Source: Nitrospinaceae bacterium
GTDB taxonomy: Bacteria > Nitrospinota > Nitrospinia > Nitrospinales > VA-1
Direction of reading: 5' to 3'
Assembly: GCA_029261515.1 (NCBI GenBank)
Contig: JAJDBE010000234.1
Coordinates: 1 to 50,139, forward strand
Length of the DNA: 50,139 bases
Shown here: positions 34,003-42,426 of the stretch, piece by piece
Layout: each line of letters starts with the position of its first letter
How positions within the stretch are numbered: the first letter of the stretch is position 1
Notes under the pieces: generated by a model
Told to the model about the DNA's origin: nothing
Databases searched by the model: none
The model's input: the letters and a program-made list of their open reading frames with translations, nothing else
Position numbers and translations under genes: made by a program

Positions 34003-34146
34003 GCATAGGAAAAAATATCTTTTATTAAACATGCAAGGTTTTGAGAATCAATTCGGAGTGAATTATGATGTATAGGAAATTAGAGGATTGTTCTATCCAT
34101 CCCATTGAAAAGAAAAACCGCTTATGCTAACGTGGGTTTCTTCAAT

Positions 34147-34233
34147 GCCGGAGTGGTGAAATTGGTAGACGCGCAGGATTCAAAATCCTGTATCCGCAAG
34201 GGTGTGACGGTTCGAGTCCGTCCTCCGGCACCA
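34147..34233 (+). tRNA. tRNA-Leu (anticodon CAA)
   Basis: An 87-base class II tRNA. The acceptor arm GCCGGAG pairs with CTCCGGC, followed by A and an encoded CCA. The anticodon stem CAGGA/TCCTG encloses TTCAAAA with anticodon CAA at 34181-34183, reading UUG. A long variable arm (ATCCGCAAGGGT region) and the T arm GACGG-TTCGAGT-CCGTC are present. It borders the AT-rich island, whose promoter lies about 145 bases upstream on the other strand. Confidence 0.97.
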
Positions 34234-34346
34234 CTCACCGTGGGGGGCAACCTGCTAACGACGGGTAAAACCCCTTTAGTTTGGGTCGAACAAATTCCCG
34301 AGGAACCGCGCTCCTTCCCGGAGAACGGGTTTGCGCTAACAAACCC

Positions 34347-35540
34347 TCAGACACGGCAGCGCATTGCATCCTCAATCAAACGTGTGAGCACACGATTCGA
34401 ATCAAAATACTCTCTCGCCATTTCCTTAGCTTTCTTGGCATGATGCAGATAGTTTGCTTCCGCTTCCTTGAGGCCCGCCGCTGCCGCCTGCAGTGTATTG
34501 AAGGAAAGCAGTCCATCGCCGCAAGGAAGGTGTTTGGAAAACCCCGTATCCTGCACCACAACCGGTCGTCCGGATGCCAGATAACAGGCCGACCGGCAGC
34601 TGAACCAGCCGGTCCGCATCGCCACATACACCTGTTTGGCGGTGGAGAACTCTCCCTTCGAGGCTTGAATAAAATCCTGATAGTTTCCGGGACTGAGAGT
34701 CGCTCCGGGTCCATCGACGACGTCCCATCCCGACCGAGACAGTTTATCTAAAGGCGCGTTGACGCCGCCCACCGCCACTTTTAATGGTAAAGATATTTTT
34801 TGCGGCAGATTTATAAACTTGTCGAACTCCGCCCCTTTGCTTTTATATTCCACACCCTGATACATCAGTTTTCCCTTGAACGCATTCCAGGTCATGACCG
34901 TGGTCCAGGGCGCTCGCTCCGACAAATTGGAAGAAAGAGGACTCCACAGATCCAGGACCATCGGCATCCGCGTGGTTTTCCAGTCGAAGTTCAATTTTGG
35001 AACGAGGCAATCTTCTTCATGGATATTCTCTGCATAGGTGAAGTGCTGGTCATGCGCCGCCACCGTCTCGCACCAACGCTCGATATTTTCCGACCAAGCA
35101 AATTGTTCCTTGAGCAGGATCTGGTTATAGCCCGGGTCCGTATCCAAAAATATTTTGATGCAATGGGAAGAAAGGTTTTTAGGAATCGCCGAAGCGCCGC
35201 TGACATTCAAAAACAAGTCCGCCGTCTGGGCGACCTGGTCGAAAGCGGTATCGGCCATGCCGTAACTGCTGGAGTGCAAATGCCGGTAATGCCACCGGTC
35301 ATTCAATTCCGGCGCGTGGCGCACAAAAAAATTCGCAATGAATTTTGCGGAATAAGCGCCGTCTGCCGTGATCTCTTTTTTTAGCGGATGATACGGCCAG
35401 CTCCACGTGTCTTCATGATAATAGACATCGTGGCCCAGCCGGGCGAGACCGATCACATACTGCAGATAATCCCAGGCCACTCCGCCCACCGGATAAAGCC
35501 CTGCGAGACCTGTAACGATAATGCGGAGCTTGCTTTTCAT
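34347..35540 (-). CDS. Glycosyltransferase, GT-B-like
   Basis: A 397-residue protein. The N-terminal half begins LRIIVTGLAGLYPVGGVAWDYLQY, a Gly-rich beta-strand and loop with a nearby helix as in GT-B folds. The C-terminal half has SGRPVVVQDTGFS and LLSFNTLQAAAAGL, the donor-binding region typical of GT1/GT4-like enzymes, followed by a helical tail. Sugar donor and acceptor cannot be inferred. It is the last gene of the 41823-to-34347 cluster, 57 bases after the methyltransferase gene. Confidence 0.8.
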   Translation of the reverse strand: MKSKLRIIVTGLAGLYPVGGVAWDYLQYVIGLARLGHDVYYHEDTWSWPYHPLKKEITADGAYSAKFIANFFVRHAPELNDRWHYRHLHSSSYGMADTAFDQVAQTADLFLNVSGASAIPKNLSSHCIKIFLDTDPGYNQILLKEQFAWSENIERWCETVAAHDQHFTYAENIHEEDCLVPKLNFDWKTTRMPMVLDLWSPLSSNLSERAPWTTVMTWNAFKGKLMYQGVEYKSKGAEFDKFINLPQKISLPLKVAVGGVNAPLDKLSRSGWDVVDGPGATLSPGNYQDFIQASKGEFSTAKQVYVAMRTGWFSCRSACYLASGRPVVVQDTGFSKHLPCGDGLLSFNTLQAAAAGLKEAEANYLHHAKKAKEMAREYFDSNRVLTRLIEDAMRCRV

Positions 35541-35597
35541 AGTTTTAGTGTCCGGGAAAAGAATACTCCGCTAATCGAAAACGGATTATTTTTCCCT

Positions 35598-36458
35598 TTA
35601 AGTTTTTTGAAATACTTTGTGCCCCCACAGCCATTCATCCTGCCAGACCTGAACAAAACCCAACGCGCGTAAGCGATCGGTGATGGGCGTGAAGTCGAGA
35701 ACAATGTGTTGTGGCCGGTCATCATCTTCTTCCGCCGCCAGCCGGGTAAACAAAAAGCCGCCCGGAACCAGCGCCTTGTTAATTTGCTCCGCCGTTTTTA
35801 CAGGATCCACCAGATGTTCAAACACATCCATCGCGGTAATAAAATCAAAGGCCGCTTCGGGAAGGTCGTTTACTTTAAGATCAATGAAACGCGCCGCAAG
35901 CCCTCTTTGATTGAAACGCCACTTGCAAAAACGTTGCAGGGGCGAACTGATGTCCGCCAGCGTCACTTCCCGGCCATCGTTGGCAAACAGCAACCCCCCG
36001 GACCCCACTCCAGCGCCAAAATCCAGATAACGGCGGCATCCGTTCAGCTGTGCAAAACGCAGCGCCGTCACATAAGCCAATGGAGAGGAATCCTCCACCA
36101 AAGTGTGCCACCATAATAACTCATAAATCACGTTCTCACTGTCGGCATAATACTTCTCGACCGTGTGACCATCCTGTAAATCCACTGTTGCCTGCCACTC
36201 TTCTTTAAGTGCTTCCAAAGAAGCCTGGCAACGGTTTTGCACTTCCGCGATATCCGCACACCCAAGATACAGCGCCAACTCCGCCAGCAGGCTTTCTTTT
36301 AAATCCGGGTATTCTCCAAGGCAAAGGGCGTCCTGCCACAAATAGCGGTATTTCGAAAGCAGGCGTTCCTGTTCGTCGGCAAATGCTTCCGAAGTCAGTT
36401 TCTCTTCGACAACCCCCTGCCACAACTCCTTCAATTGGTCGGGCAATAGCTTTTTCAT
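35598..36458 (-). CDS. Class I SAM-dependent methyltransferase
   Basis: A 286-residue protein. The start is the ATG at 36458 (MKKLLPDQLKELW), preceded by GGGAG at good spacing; the frame remains open upstream to 36752 but that sequence looks non-coding. An N-terminal helical region of about 120 residues comes first. The methyltransferase core has YLDFGAGVGSGGLLFA (motif I), VTLADISSPL, FDFITAMDVFEHLVDP and ALVPGGFLFTR. The substrate is unknown; small molecule or glycan methylation fits the cluster. Confidence 0.85.
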   Translation of the reverse strand: MKKLLPDQLKELWQGVVEEKLTSEAFADEQERLLSKYRYLWQDALCLGEYPDLKESLLAELALYLGCADIAEVQNRCQASLEALKEEWQATVDLQDGHTVEKYYADSENVIYELLWWHTLVEDSSPLAYVTALRFAQLNGCRRYLDFGAGVGSGGLLFANDGREVTLADISSPLQRFCKWRFNQRGLAARFIDLKVNDLPEAAFDFITAMDVFEHLVDPVKTAEQINKALVPGGFLFTRLAAEEDDDRPQHIVLDFTPITDRLRALGFVQVWQDEWLWGHKVFQKT

Positions 36459-36543
36459 TTTGGCTCCCTTAAGACGAAAATTCCAATAACTTTTATTGAA
36501 AAAAATTTTAAGGCAGTACACGCCTATCTGAGTCCCCTCTTGC

Positions 36544-37512
36544 CTAGATAAGACCCAATCGCTCCCCGGCCGAACGCAAAGCTTCGAACCGCCATAGGTT
36601 GCTATCCAAACGCGTCCATTCCTTACGATCCCCCAGCCAGCGAAATTGCAGATAAAGACAGGCCAAAAGCCAGGCGCGCTCACAGTCTTCCGGCGTTCCT
36701 TTGGGCCAACGTGCACGGCGGTATTCCAGAACACATTGCTCTGTGATTTCAAAAGACCATCTGTCGGTCAAGGATGCCAGATCGATTTCCCCTAGAGCGA
36801 TGGCCGCGGTTTGCCAATCAACGATACGAATGCGCCCTTCCTGAATCAGAATATTATGCGGATAAAATTCTCCATGAATCAGAGTCACAGGAAAATTAAA
36901 CAGCGCGGGAAGACACGCCTCAAATTCTTTGCAAAGCGCTGAGAACCAGGGGAAATCCTGACGCAAGCTTCCCGCAAACCGGAAGGCCCGTTCCACCCAC
37001 CCCTGGTAATATTCCAGATCGTACCACTGTAAAAGATCGTAAGACGAATCACCCAGTTGCGTTTCATGAGAAGCATGGAACTCTCCAATCCTGCGTGCGG
37101 CTTTGATCAGAACCTCCGGGTCCTCGCTCTGGTCAAGACGAACTGCATCCCTCAAAAACTCTAAAACAAGAAAGTGGCCACTATTCTCTGTATTGCATAT
37201 CCCAATGAACTCAGGAGCAAAATATCTTTGTGACTGCAGAACATCGCGGTAGACACGGGCTTCATAGGCAATATCCCCTCGACTGCCAAAAGAATCCTTC
37301 TGGGAAGTCTGGTATTTGCAAAGTAGCTGGCGCTGGCTGCCATCAGAAAACCGGCAGGTCACCACTTCACTGGGGAAAGTGCTGGAATAAATATTTCGGC
37401 AGCGGTCGATCACTGTGACGGGTCCCGCGGTCACGCCATCGGCGGTCAGCATTTTCGTTAAATGAACCGCCAAAACCGTTTGATCGGGAAAAACCGTTAG
37501 AGTCGTTTCCAT
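36544..37512 (-). CDS. Aminoglycoside phosphotransferase-like kinase-fold protein
   Basis: A 322-residue protein of the APH/choline-kinase fold. The N-terminal lobe has LLCKYQTS (with the ATP-binding Lys), and the catalytic loop reads LIHGEFYPHNIL where most family members have HGD....N; the Asp is Glu here. The metal-binding segment is RIVDWQTAAIALGEIDLA. Glu at that position lowers confidence in kinase activity, although related subfamilies may share it. It starts three bases after the ABC transporter stop, so it is clearly in the same operon. Sugar or choline-like phosphorylation is a guess. Confidence 0.8.
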   Translation of the reverse strand: METTLTVFPDQTVLAVHLTKMLTADGVTAGPVTVIDRCRNIYSSTFPSEVVTCRFSDGSQRQLLCKYQTSQKDSFGSRGDIAYEARVYRDVLQSQRYFAPEFIGICNTENSGHFLVLEFLRDAVRLDQSEDPEVLIKAARRIGEFHASHETQLGDSSYDLLQWYDLEYYQGWVERAFRFAGSLRQDFPWFSALCKEFEACLPALFNFPVTLIHGEFYPHNILIQEGRIRIVDWQTAAIALGEIDLASLTDRWSFEITEQCVLEYRRARWPKGTPEDCERAWLLACLYLQFRWLGDRKEWTRLDSNLWRFEALRSAGERLGLI

Positions 37513-37515
37513 ACC

Positions 37516-39297
37516 TCAGTTCACCTTTTCCTTTACCAAGTCAGGCAGTGCCATATCCTGAGCGGGAATTTCCACTTTAACCTGTCGGCCATTTTCGATT
37601 TCCAACAGCAGATCGCAGTTTTTAAGCGTGCTCAACCGATGCGCGATCATGAAAACCGTTCGCCCCTGCATGAGGCGCTCCATCGTCTGCATGATCCCGG
37701 CTTCTGTCTTGACGTCCACAGAGCTTGTGGGTTCATCGAGAATAAGAATCGGTGCATCCTTCAAAAACGCCCGGGCCAGAGCGATGCGCTGACGCTCGCC
37801 GCCAGAGAGCCGCATTCCACGCTCGCCAACCAGCGTGTCGTAGCCTTCAGGTAGATTCACTATAAAATCATGTGCATTGGCGGCTTTGGCGGCGGTCTTG
37901 ATTTCTTCCTCACTTGCGCCTGGACGGGCATAAGCAATATTCTCTTCAATGCTGGCGGAAAAAAGCACCGGCTCCTGCAACACAATGGAAAACTGGTTGC
38001 GAAGATCGGCCAGCTTGTAGTCGCTAATATCCACCCCATCCAGGAGAATTCTTCCGGCGTCAGGATCGTAAAACCGCGTGAGCAGACTGACCAAGGTGGT
38101 TTTCCCGGCTCCCGTCCTGCCTGCAATCCCCACACGGGTTCCAGCTGGGACTTGCAACGAAATATCCTGCAACACCGGAAATCCCTCAGCATAAGAAAAG
38201 GAAACATTTTGGATTTCAATGTCTCCTATGGCGCGTTTAAGAGGCCGCGCATCGGGCTTTTCCATCACATCGGGGATTTCATCCATCAGCTCAAACGCCC
38301 GGTGCGCACTGGCCATGGAATCCTGCAGTTTGGCAATTTGGTTGCTGATCGTCTTTAGAGGATCATACAACTGGGTCAAGTAAGCGATCACCATGAGCAG
38401 TTCGCCGAGCAATAATGTTCCGGCCAGAACGTTTTGGACGCCAATAAAAAGAACCGCCGCGGTTCCCAAGGCAATTGCGAGGTTCACCAATAAACCGAAT
38501 CCTCCTTCAGCCAGGGACAACCGGACCCGGGCTTTAACGGTTTTTTTCGAATGATTGGAAAAACGTTCCCGTTCGCTGTCCTCACGGCCAAAGGCTTTCA
38601 CGACACGAACTGCAGTCAAAACTTCCTGGATGATATTGAACGCGCCGCTTTCCATTTTCTTGACATCGGTGTACTTGCCACGCATGCGGACGCTGTACGT
38701 CCGGCAAAGAAGGAAAAGAAAAGGCGCCACTGTAAGAGCCACTAAAGCCAGTTGCAGGTTGATTCTTGCGGTGACATAGATCATCGAAATCAACGTCGCC
38801 GCGGCGGCGATTAACGGGATCACCCCGTAAATAGTGAGGTACTGAATCGACGGCGCGTCGTATTGAATGCGGTAAATGGAATCCGCCGTGCCGCGCGAAT
38901 CATGAAATAAAAAAGACAGCCGCTGCACATGGCGAAATAAATGTTCCCGGAAACCTAAGGTCAACCGCTCTCCAGTGTAGGTTTGCAAAACATGAATTCC
39001 AGCGGACTGTAGATGTAAAAATAGGATGACCAGCACCTGCATGCAGACCGCCAGTATCAGCAAAGCGGATTTTGAACCAGCGACAGATTCCGGCACGAAG
39101 AACTGAATAAAACCAGGCAGCGCATCGGTTCCAATCACGCTGTCCACGACGATTTTTATGGGCAGAGGCAACAGCAAAGCCAAAGGAGCCGCCAACAGTC
39201 CCAGGCAAAAAATCCAGAATAAATGCGGCCAATGAGAGCGGGCCTGCAGAAGTGTCCGCCGAAAAACCGGAATATCTCCAGCCAATTTAGGGGCCAT
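37516..39297 (-). CDS. ABC transporter, fused membrane and ATPase domains (MsbA-like exporter)
   Basis: A 593-residue half-transporter. Six membrane helices occupy about residues 30-320, with a nucleotide-binding domain after them. It shows Walker A GIAGRTGAGKTTLVSLL, the Q-loop in IVLQEPVLFSASI, the signature RLSGGERQRIALARA, Walker B ILILDEPTSSVD and the switch His in IAHRLSTL. Such proteins homodimerise and export lipids or lipid-linked glycans. The surrounding glycosyltransferases suggest export of a glycoconjugate. It starts 15 bases after the GH-GT2 gene. Confidence 0.92.
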   Translation of the reverse strand: MAPKLAGDIPVFRRTLLQARSHWPHLFWIFCLGLLAAPLALLLPLPIKIVVDSVIGTDALPGFIQFFVPESVAGSKSALLILAVCMQVLVILFLHLQSAGIHVLQTYTGERLTLGFREHLFRHVQRLSFLFHDSRGTADSIYRIQYDAPSIQYLTIYGVIPLIAAAATLISMIYVTARINLQLALVALTVAPFLFLLCRTYSVRMRGKYTDVKKMESGAFNIIQEVLTAVRVVKAFGREDSERERFSNHSKKTVKARVRLSLAEGGFGLLVNLAIALGTAAVLFIGVQNVLAGTLLLGELLMVIAYLTQLYDPLKTISNQIAKLQDSMASAHRAFELMDEIPDVMEKPDARPLKRAIGDIEIQNVSFSYAEGFPVLQDISLQVPAGTRVGIAGRTGAGKTTLVSLLTRFYDPDAGRILLDGVDISDYKLADLRNQFSIVLQEPVLFSASIEENIAYARPGASEEEIKTAAKAANAHDFIVNLPEGYDTLVGERGMRLSGGERQRIALARAFLKDAPILILDEPTSSVDVKTEAGIMQTMERLMQGRTVFMIAHRLSTLKNCDLLLEIENGRQVKVEIPAQDMALPDLVKEKVN

Positions 39298-39312
39298 CGG
39301 TGATATCCCCCT

Positions 39313-41823
39313 TCAATCTTGTTTGAGGGCGTTCAAGAGAGAAGCCGTCGCAACCGAGCATTCCGTTAGCATGCGAAACACCAGCGTCCCGGTGGCTGCA
39401 CTCAAAAGAGCAAACGCCATCCAGGCCTGATCCAGCGCCGCCCAACAGGAAAGCAAGGCAAATAATCCGGTGATCGCGATTCCCACAGGAGAACAACGGG
39501 TCCAGGCGCGAAACCGCACGAGTTGTTTGCCTGCGCCGTGTTCTTCAATCGCCATCAACGTCCGCACCGAGCCGCACAACCCGCCGCGGATTTCAAGGTC
39601 CCAGTCGTTAAAATCGCCGCCACGAAAAACCGCGGCGCTCTGTTTGCGCAGAGTCTCCTCAAGAGAACCTAGCCAGTTTTCAGGCGACCGCCAGGTTTCG
39701 CTCCACAAAGTGACGCCGCGTTTTCCTGGCCAGGCAAGTCTTGCCAGGCCCCGGCACCGCCAAGGAGTGAGACCGTGACGAATCCGGCCTATCAACCGGG
39801 CTAATGGTTGAACCAAATGCAGAAAAGCTGTGATAACGCGCTTTTTGAATCGCTCTATTGCAGATGGACTCGGAGTCGGAAAAGAAGCGCGTCTCGAACT
39901 GCGTACCGCCTGCACGACCGGCAGGGTCAAAGCCAGCAGGAAAAGGGGGAACACCAGTTGCAGAGGCGCCCACCAAACGCCCACAAACGATAAAACTCCC
40001 AGTAGGGCGATCATGAGAAACCACTCCGGCATCAGAGGCAGAGACAATAAAGTCCCCGGCATGCGCTCATACAGGGACTGAAACAGAGCGCTTCCCCACA
40101 CTCCCTGGTACACCTGCCACTTTCCATTCGTCACCGGTTGCGTGAGCCGCTTGCTATAAATCCGCCCAGCCCAGGTCAAATGTCCCGCCGAGTTGTATTT
40201 CTCCGGCCATTTTTGTTCCAACAGGGCTTCTGCTTTTCCGTAGCCCTGTTGTTGTTTCCAATAGGTTTTCACCGAATTGCGACAATGGTGCCAAACCACC
40301 GCCGCAGGATTGAAGCCGATTTTCCATCCCTTTTCCTGAAGCCGCCAGCACACATCGACGTCATCGCCCGCCGCCCGAAAACGCGGATCAAACCCGCCGA
40401 TCGCCTGTAGCGCAGATTTGCGAAACGCCTTATTGCATCCTGGAATGTGTTCCGCTTCTTCATCCGAAATCAACACATGCGTCGGACCGCCAGGCGCATT
40501 GGCCACGCAATCCGCAACCAATCCATCCCCCGGCGGAGCCAGGTTCGGTCCGCCCACGCCGACATAAGAAGTCGTCATGAACGTCGTTGCCAGATACTTC
40601 AGCCAATGCGGATCGGGATAAGCGTCATCATCGATATAAGCGACAATCTCTCCTGTGGCCATTTCCATCCCGGTATTGCGGGCGGCGCTCAAACCACGGT
40701 TTTCCGTGCTGATCAGGGTCACGTCATATTCTACGGCAATATCAGGTGTGCCATCGGTCGAGCCGTCGTTGACCACGATGACTTCGTAATTCGGGTAATC
40801 CAGCTTCTGCAATCCTTCCAGAGCATCGCGTATCGTGCGCGCGCCGTTGAGACTGCACACAACCACCGAAATGCGCGGCCAGGAAATATTGGGTTGAACA
40901 GCGACTTCCGCAAATGCCTTGCGTACTGTAGACAAAGCAGGTTTTGGTTGCCGATCGCGTGTGGTCAAACCAAAATCCCAATCTTCAATTTCATTGCCAC
41001 CACGGTGCCACTCGTCGGTCCAGGCAAAAATAAAAGTCCCGGCGCAACCGGCCTCGTGCGCGGCCCGCACCTGCCAATCCAGACTCCGGGCCTGGGCGAT
41101 CTCGCCGTTGCCGCGGCTGTCCAGCCCGATCTCCGCCATCACCAAAGGACGTTCGTCGGCAATGTTCTGCAACCGCGCCAGATAACCTTTGAACTTCTCA
41201 CGGGTTTCCAAATACACGTTAAAACAAACCAAATCCAAAAAGGGCAATTGCAGGTATTCTGTAGTGGGAAAGTTCACATAGGTAAACAACCCGTTCGGAT
41301 CTTCTGATTTGCCAATCCGATACAGCCGCTGCAAAAACCGCTCGATCCGTTGGCGGCCATGCCAGCGGACAATCGAAGCGGGACTTTCGTTGCCAAGGCA
41401 ATAACACAGGATGGCCGGGTGCTTGCCGCAGCTGATCACATCCTGGCGTATCCGTTCTTCGATCTGCTTGGCACGGCGTTTGTCATCGAGGAAAGCGATG
41501 TGCTGCTCCCAGGGCAACCCCACCATCACCCGAAGGTCAAACTTCTGCGCCAGATCCAGCAACCAAAGCGGCGGAACCGTGTAGACGCGAACCGAGTTCA
41601 ACCCATTGGCGCACATTTCGGCAAAATCCCGTTCCACGGTTTCCGGTTCCGGGAATTGACTGCCATCTTCACGCGGGCTGAAAGTTCCATAGGTCACCCC
41701 GCGAACCCAGAACTTTTTTTGATCCACAAAAAGAAACTTGCCTTTGACTTCGGGACGGGACAAAACATTTCTGATAGGCTGGGTATGAATTACCGGCGCC
41801 TCACGCACTGATACACGAACCAC
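39313..41823 (-). CDS. Glycoside hydrolase clan A-like / GT2 glycosyltransferase fusion
   Basis: An 836-residue bifunctional-looking protein. Residues about 25-320 form a TIM-barrel with VRGVTYGTFSP, CYCLGNESPAS (acid/base Glu) and LVMAEIGLDSRG (nucleophile Glu). Residues about 330-560 are a GT2 domain with SVVVCSLNGARTI, VIVVNDGSTDGT, IVAYIDDDAYPD (DxD) and AAGDDVDVCWRLQEKGW. Two or three membrane helices and a C-terminal cytoplasmic-looking segment follow (from about 610). No signal peptide precedes the hydrolase. Start is GTG with GAGGT upstream. Combined hydrolysis and synthesis of one glycan is inferred. Heads the five-gene cluster. Confidence 0.88.
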   Translation of the reverse strand: MVRVSVREAPVIHTQPIRNVLSRPEVKGKFLFVDQKKFWVRGVTYGTFSPREDGSQFPEPETVERDFAEMCANGLNSVRVYTVPPLWLLDLAQKFDLRVMVGLPWEQHIAFLDDKRRAKQIEERIRQDVISCGKHPAILCYCLGNESPASIVRWHGRQRIERFLQRLYRIGKSEDPNGLFTYVNFPTTEYLQLPFLDLVCFNVYLETREKFKGYLARLQNIADERPLVMAEIGLDSRGNGEIAQARSLDWQVRAAHEAGCAGTFIFAWTDEWHRGGNEIEDWDFGLTTRDRQPKPALSTVRKAFAEVAVQPNISWPRISVVVCSLNGARTIRDALEGLQKLDYPNYEVIVVNDGSTDGTPDIAVEYDVTLISTENRGLSAARNTGMEMATGEIVAYIDDDAYPDPHWLKYLATTFMTTSYVGVGGPNLAPPGDGLVADCVANAPGGPTHVLISDEEAEHIPGCNKAFRKSALQAIGGFDPRFRAAGDDVDVCWRLQEKGWKIGFNPAAVVWHHCRNSVKTYWKQQQGYGKAEALLEQKWPEKYNSAGHLTWAGRIYSKRLTQPVTNGKWQVYQGVWGSALFQSLYERMPGTLLSLPLMPEWFLMIALLGVLSFVGVWWAPLQLVFPLFLLALTLPVVQAVRSSRRASFPTPSPSAIERFKKRVITAFLHLVQPLARLIGRIRHGLTPWRCRGLARLAWPGKRGVTLWSETWRSPENWLGSLEETLRKQSAAVFRGGDFNDWDLEIRGGLCGSVRTLMAIEEHGAGKQLVRFRAWTRCSPVGIAITGLFALLSCWAALDQAWMAFALLSAATGTLVFRMLTECSVATASLLNALKQD

Positions 41824-42069
41824 GTTACGACCTCAAATTAGGTGTGACTTAAAACCCACATTTTTCTGCGAAATTCGAATTGAAAGAATGCGGCACATAA
41901 ACTTACTTTTCTGGATGATGAGTTTTACTGTAAAATTTTTAGCTTCAAATAAGAAGGGGGCGCATCACAAACAAATGTGACAAATATTACAAATTTAATC
42001 TTTCAGAGGAGCCCTATTTAAACTGCATTCTCAAGCTAAAGTCAACGAACAAACCTTGGCTTTGCCAAT

Positions 42070-42089
42070 AAAAAAACGCCTTTTCAGGC
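42070..42089 (-). terminator. Terminator-like hairpin on the minus strand
   Basis: Minus-strand GCCT-GAAA-AGGC, then G and seven T. The 4 bp stem with a GAAA loop is short, but the T tract is clean. It does not follow any annotated minus-strand gene: the next gene to the right is on plus. It would end an undetected minus-strand transcript. Confidence 0.35.
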
Positions 42090-42092
42090 TTT

Positions 42093-42114
42093 CGCTATGC
42101 CGATACGGTTAGCG
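42093..42114. repeat. Imperfect hairpin next to the terminator-like element
   Basis: CGCTA pairs with TAGCG, and inside it CCG pairs with CGG around ATA, with a small asymmetric internal loop. It lies three bases from the terminator-like hairpin at 42070-42089, so both could belong to one minus-strand RNA. Confidence 0.4.
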
Positions 42115-42426
42115 CCTTAAAAATCAAATAAAATAAGATCTAGAAAAGTCGAAATCGGCAAGAAATTACTTTTGGATTGCCGATATGGGCTTAACAAAAT
42201 ATCAGCAATCTAAAGAATCAATACGGTTCGAGTTATCCGAAAACCAGAACCCTCCAGCCAAATCTCCTGCAAACGGCAGAGGTAGAAAGGTCGGTTTAAA
42301 CTCTACTTCAACAGAACCGGCGTTTTGCTATGCCGTCAAAACAATAAGGATATTGCCCAATGACCCGATAAGGATTAATGTGAGAATGATTTGGGTTAAG
42401 CGCGTGAACTGTGGAGAGAACTGACT

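Larger units (their letters stand above)
41824..42426. other. Large intergenic region between divergent genes, with hairpins
   Basis: About 600 bp between the GH-GT2 gene and the saccharopine dehydrogenase-like gene. The left third is AT-rich and probably holds the promoter of the GH-GT2 cluster, though none is convincing. The middle carries a hairpin and a terminator-like element on the minus strand. GCTATGCCG occurs twice (in the hairpin near 42094 and near 42328). The right end holds GGAGAG, the ribosome site of the next gene. A short 79-codon frame at 42185 lacks support. Confidence 0.5.

Noticed and set aside
31093-34146. Direct repeats of the tRNA-Leu 3' end marking an integrated element
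   Set aside because: No second copy of the tRNA 3' end was seen on the far side of the island and no integrase gene is present.
34105-34443. 112-codon frame on the plus strand
   Set aside because: It runs through the tRNA-Leu gene and has no protein-like features.
36459-36752. N-terminal extension of the methyltransferase to 36752
   Set aside because: It would overlap the end of the APH-like gene, and a good GGGAG site precedes the ATG at 36458.
40447-41307. 286-codon open frame opposite the GH-GT2 gene
   Set aside because: Antisense shadow of a high-GC gene; low-complexity composition.
42185-42424. 79-codon frame just before the saccharopine dehydrogenase-like gene
   Set aside because: No ribosome site, no recognisable motif and composition unlike its neighbours; probably leader sequence.
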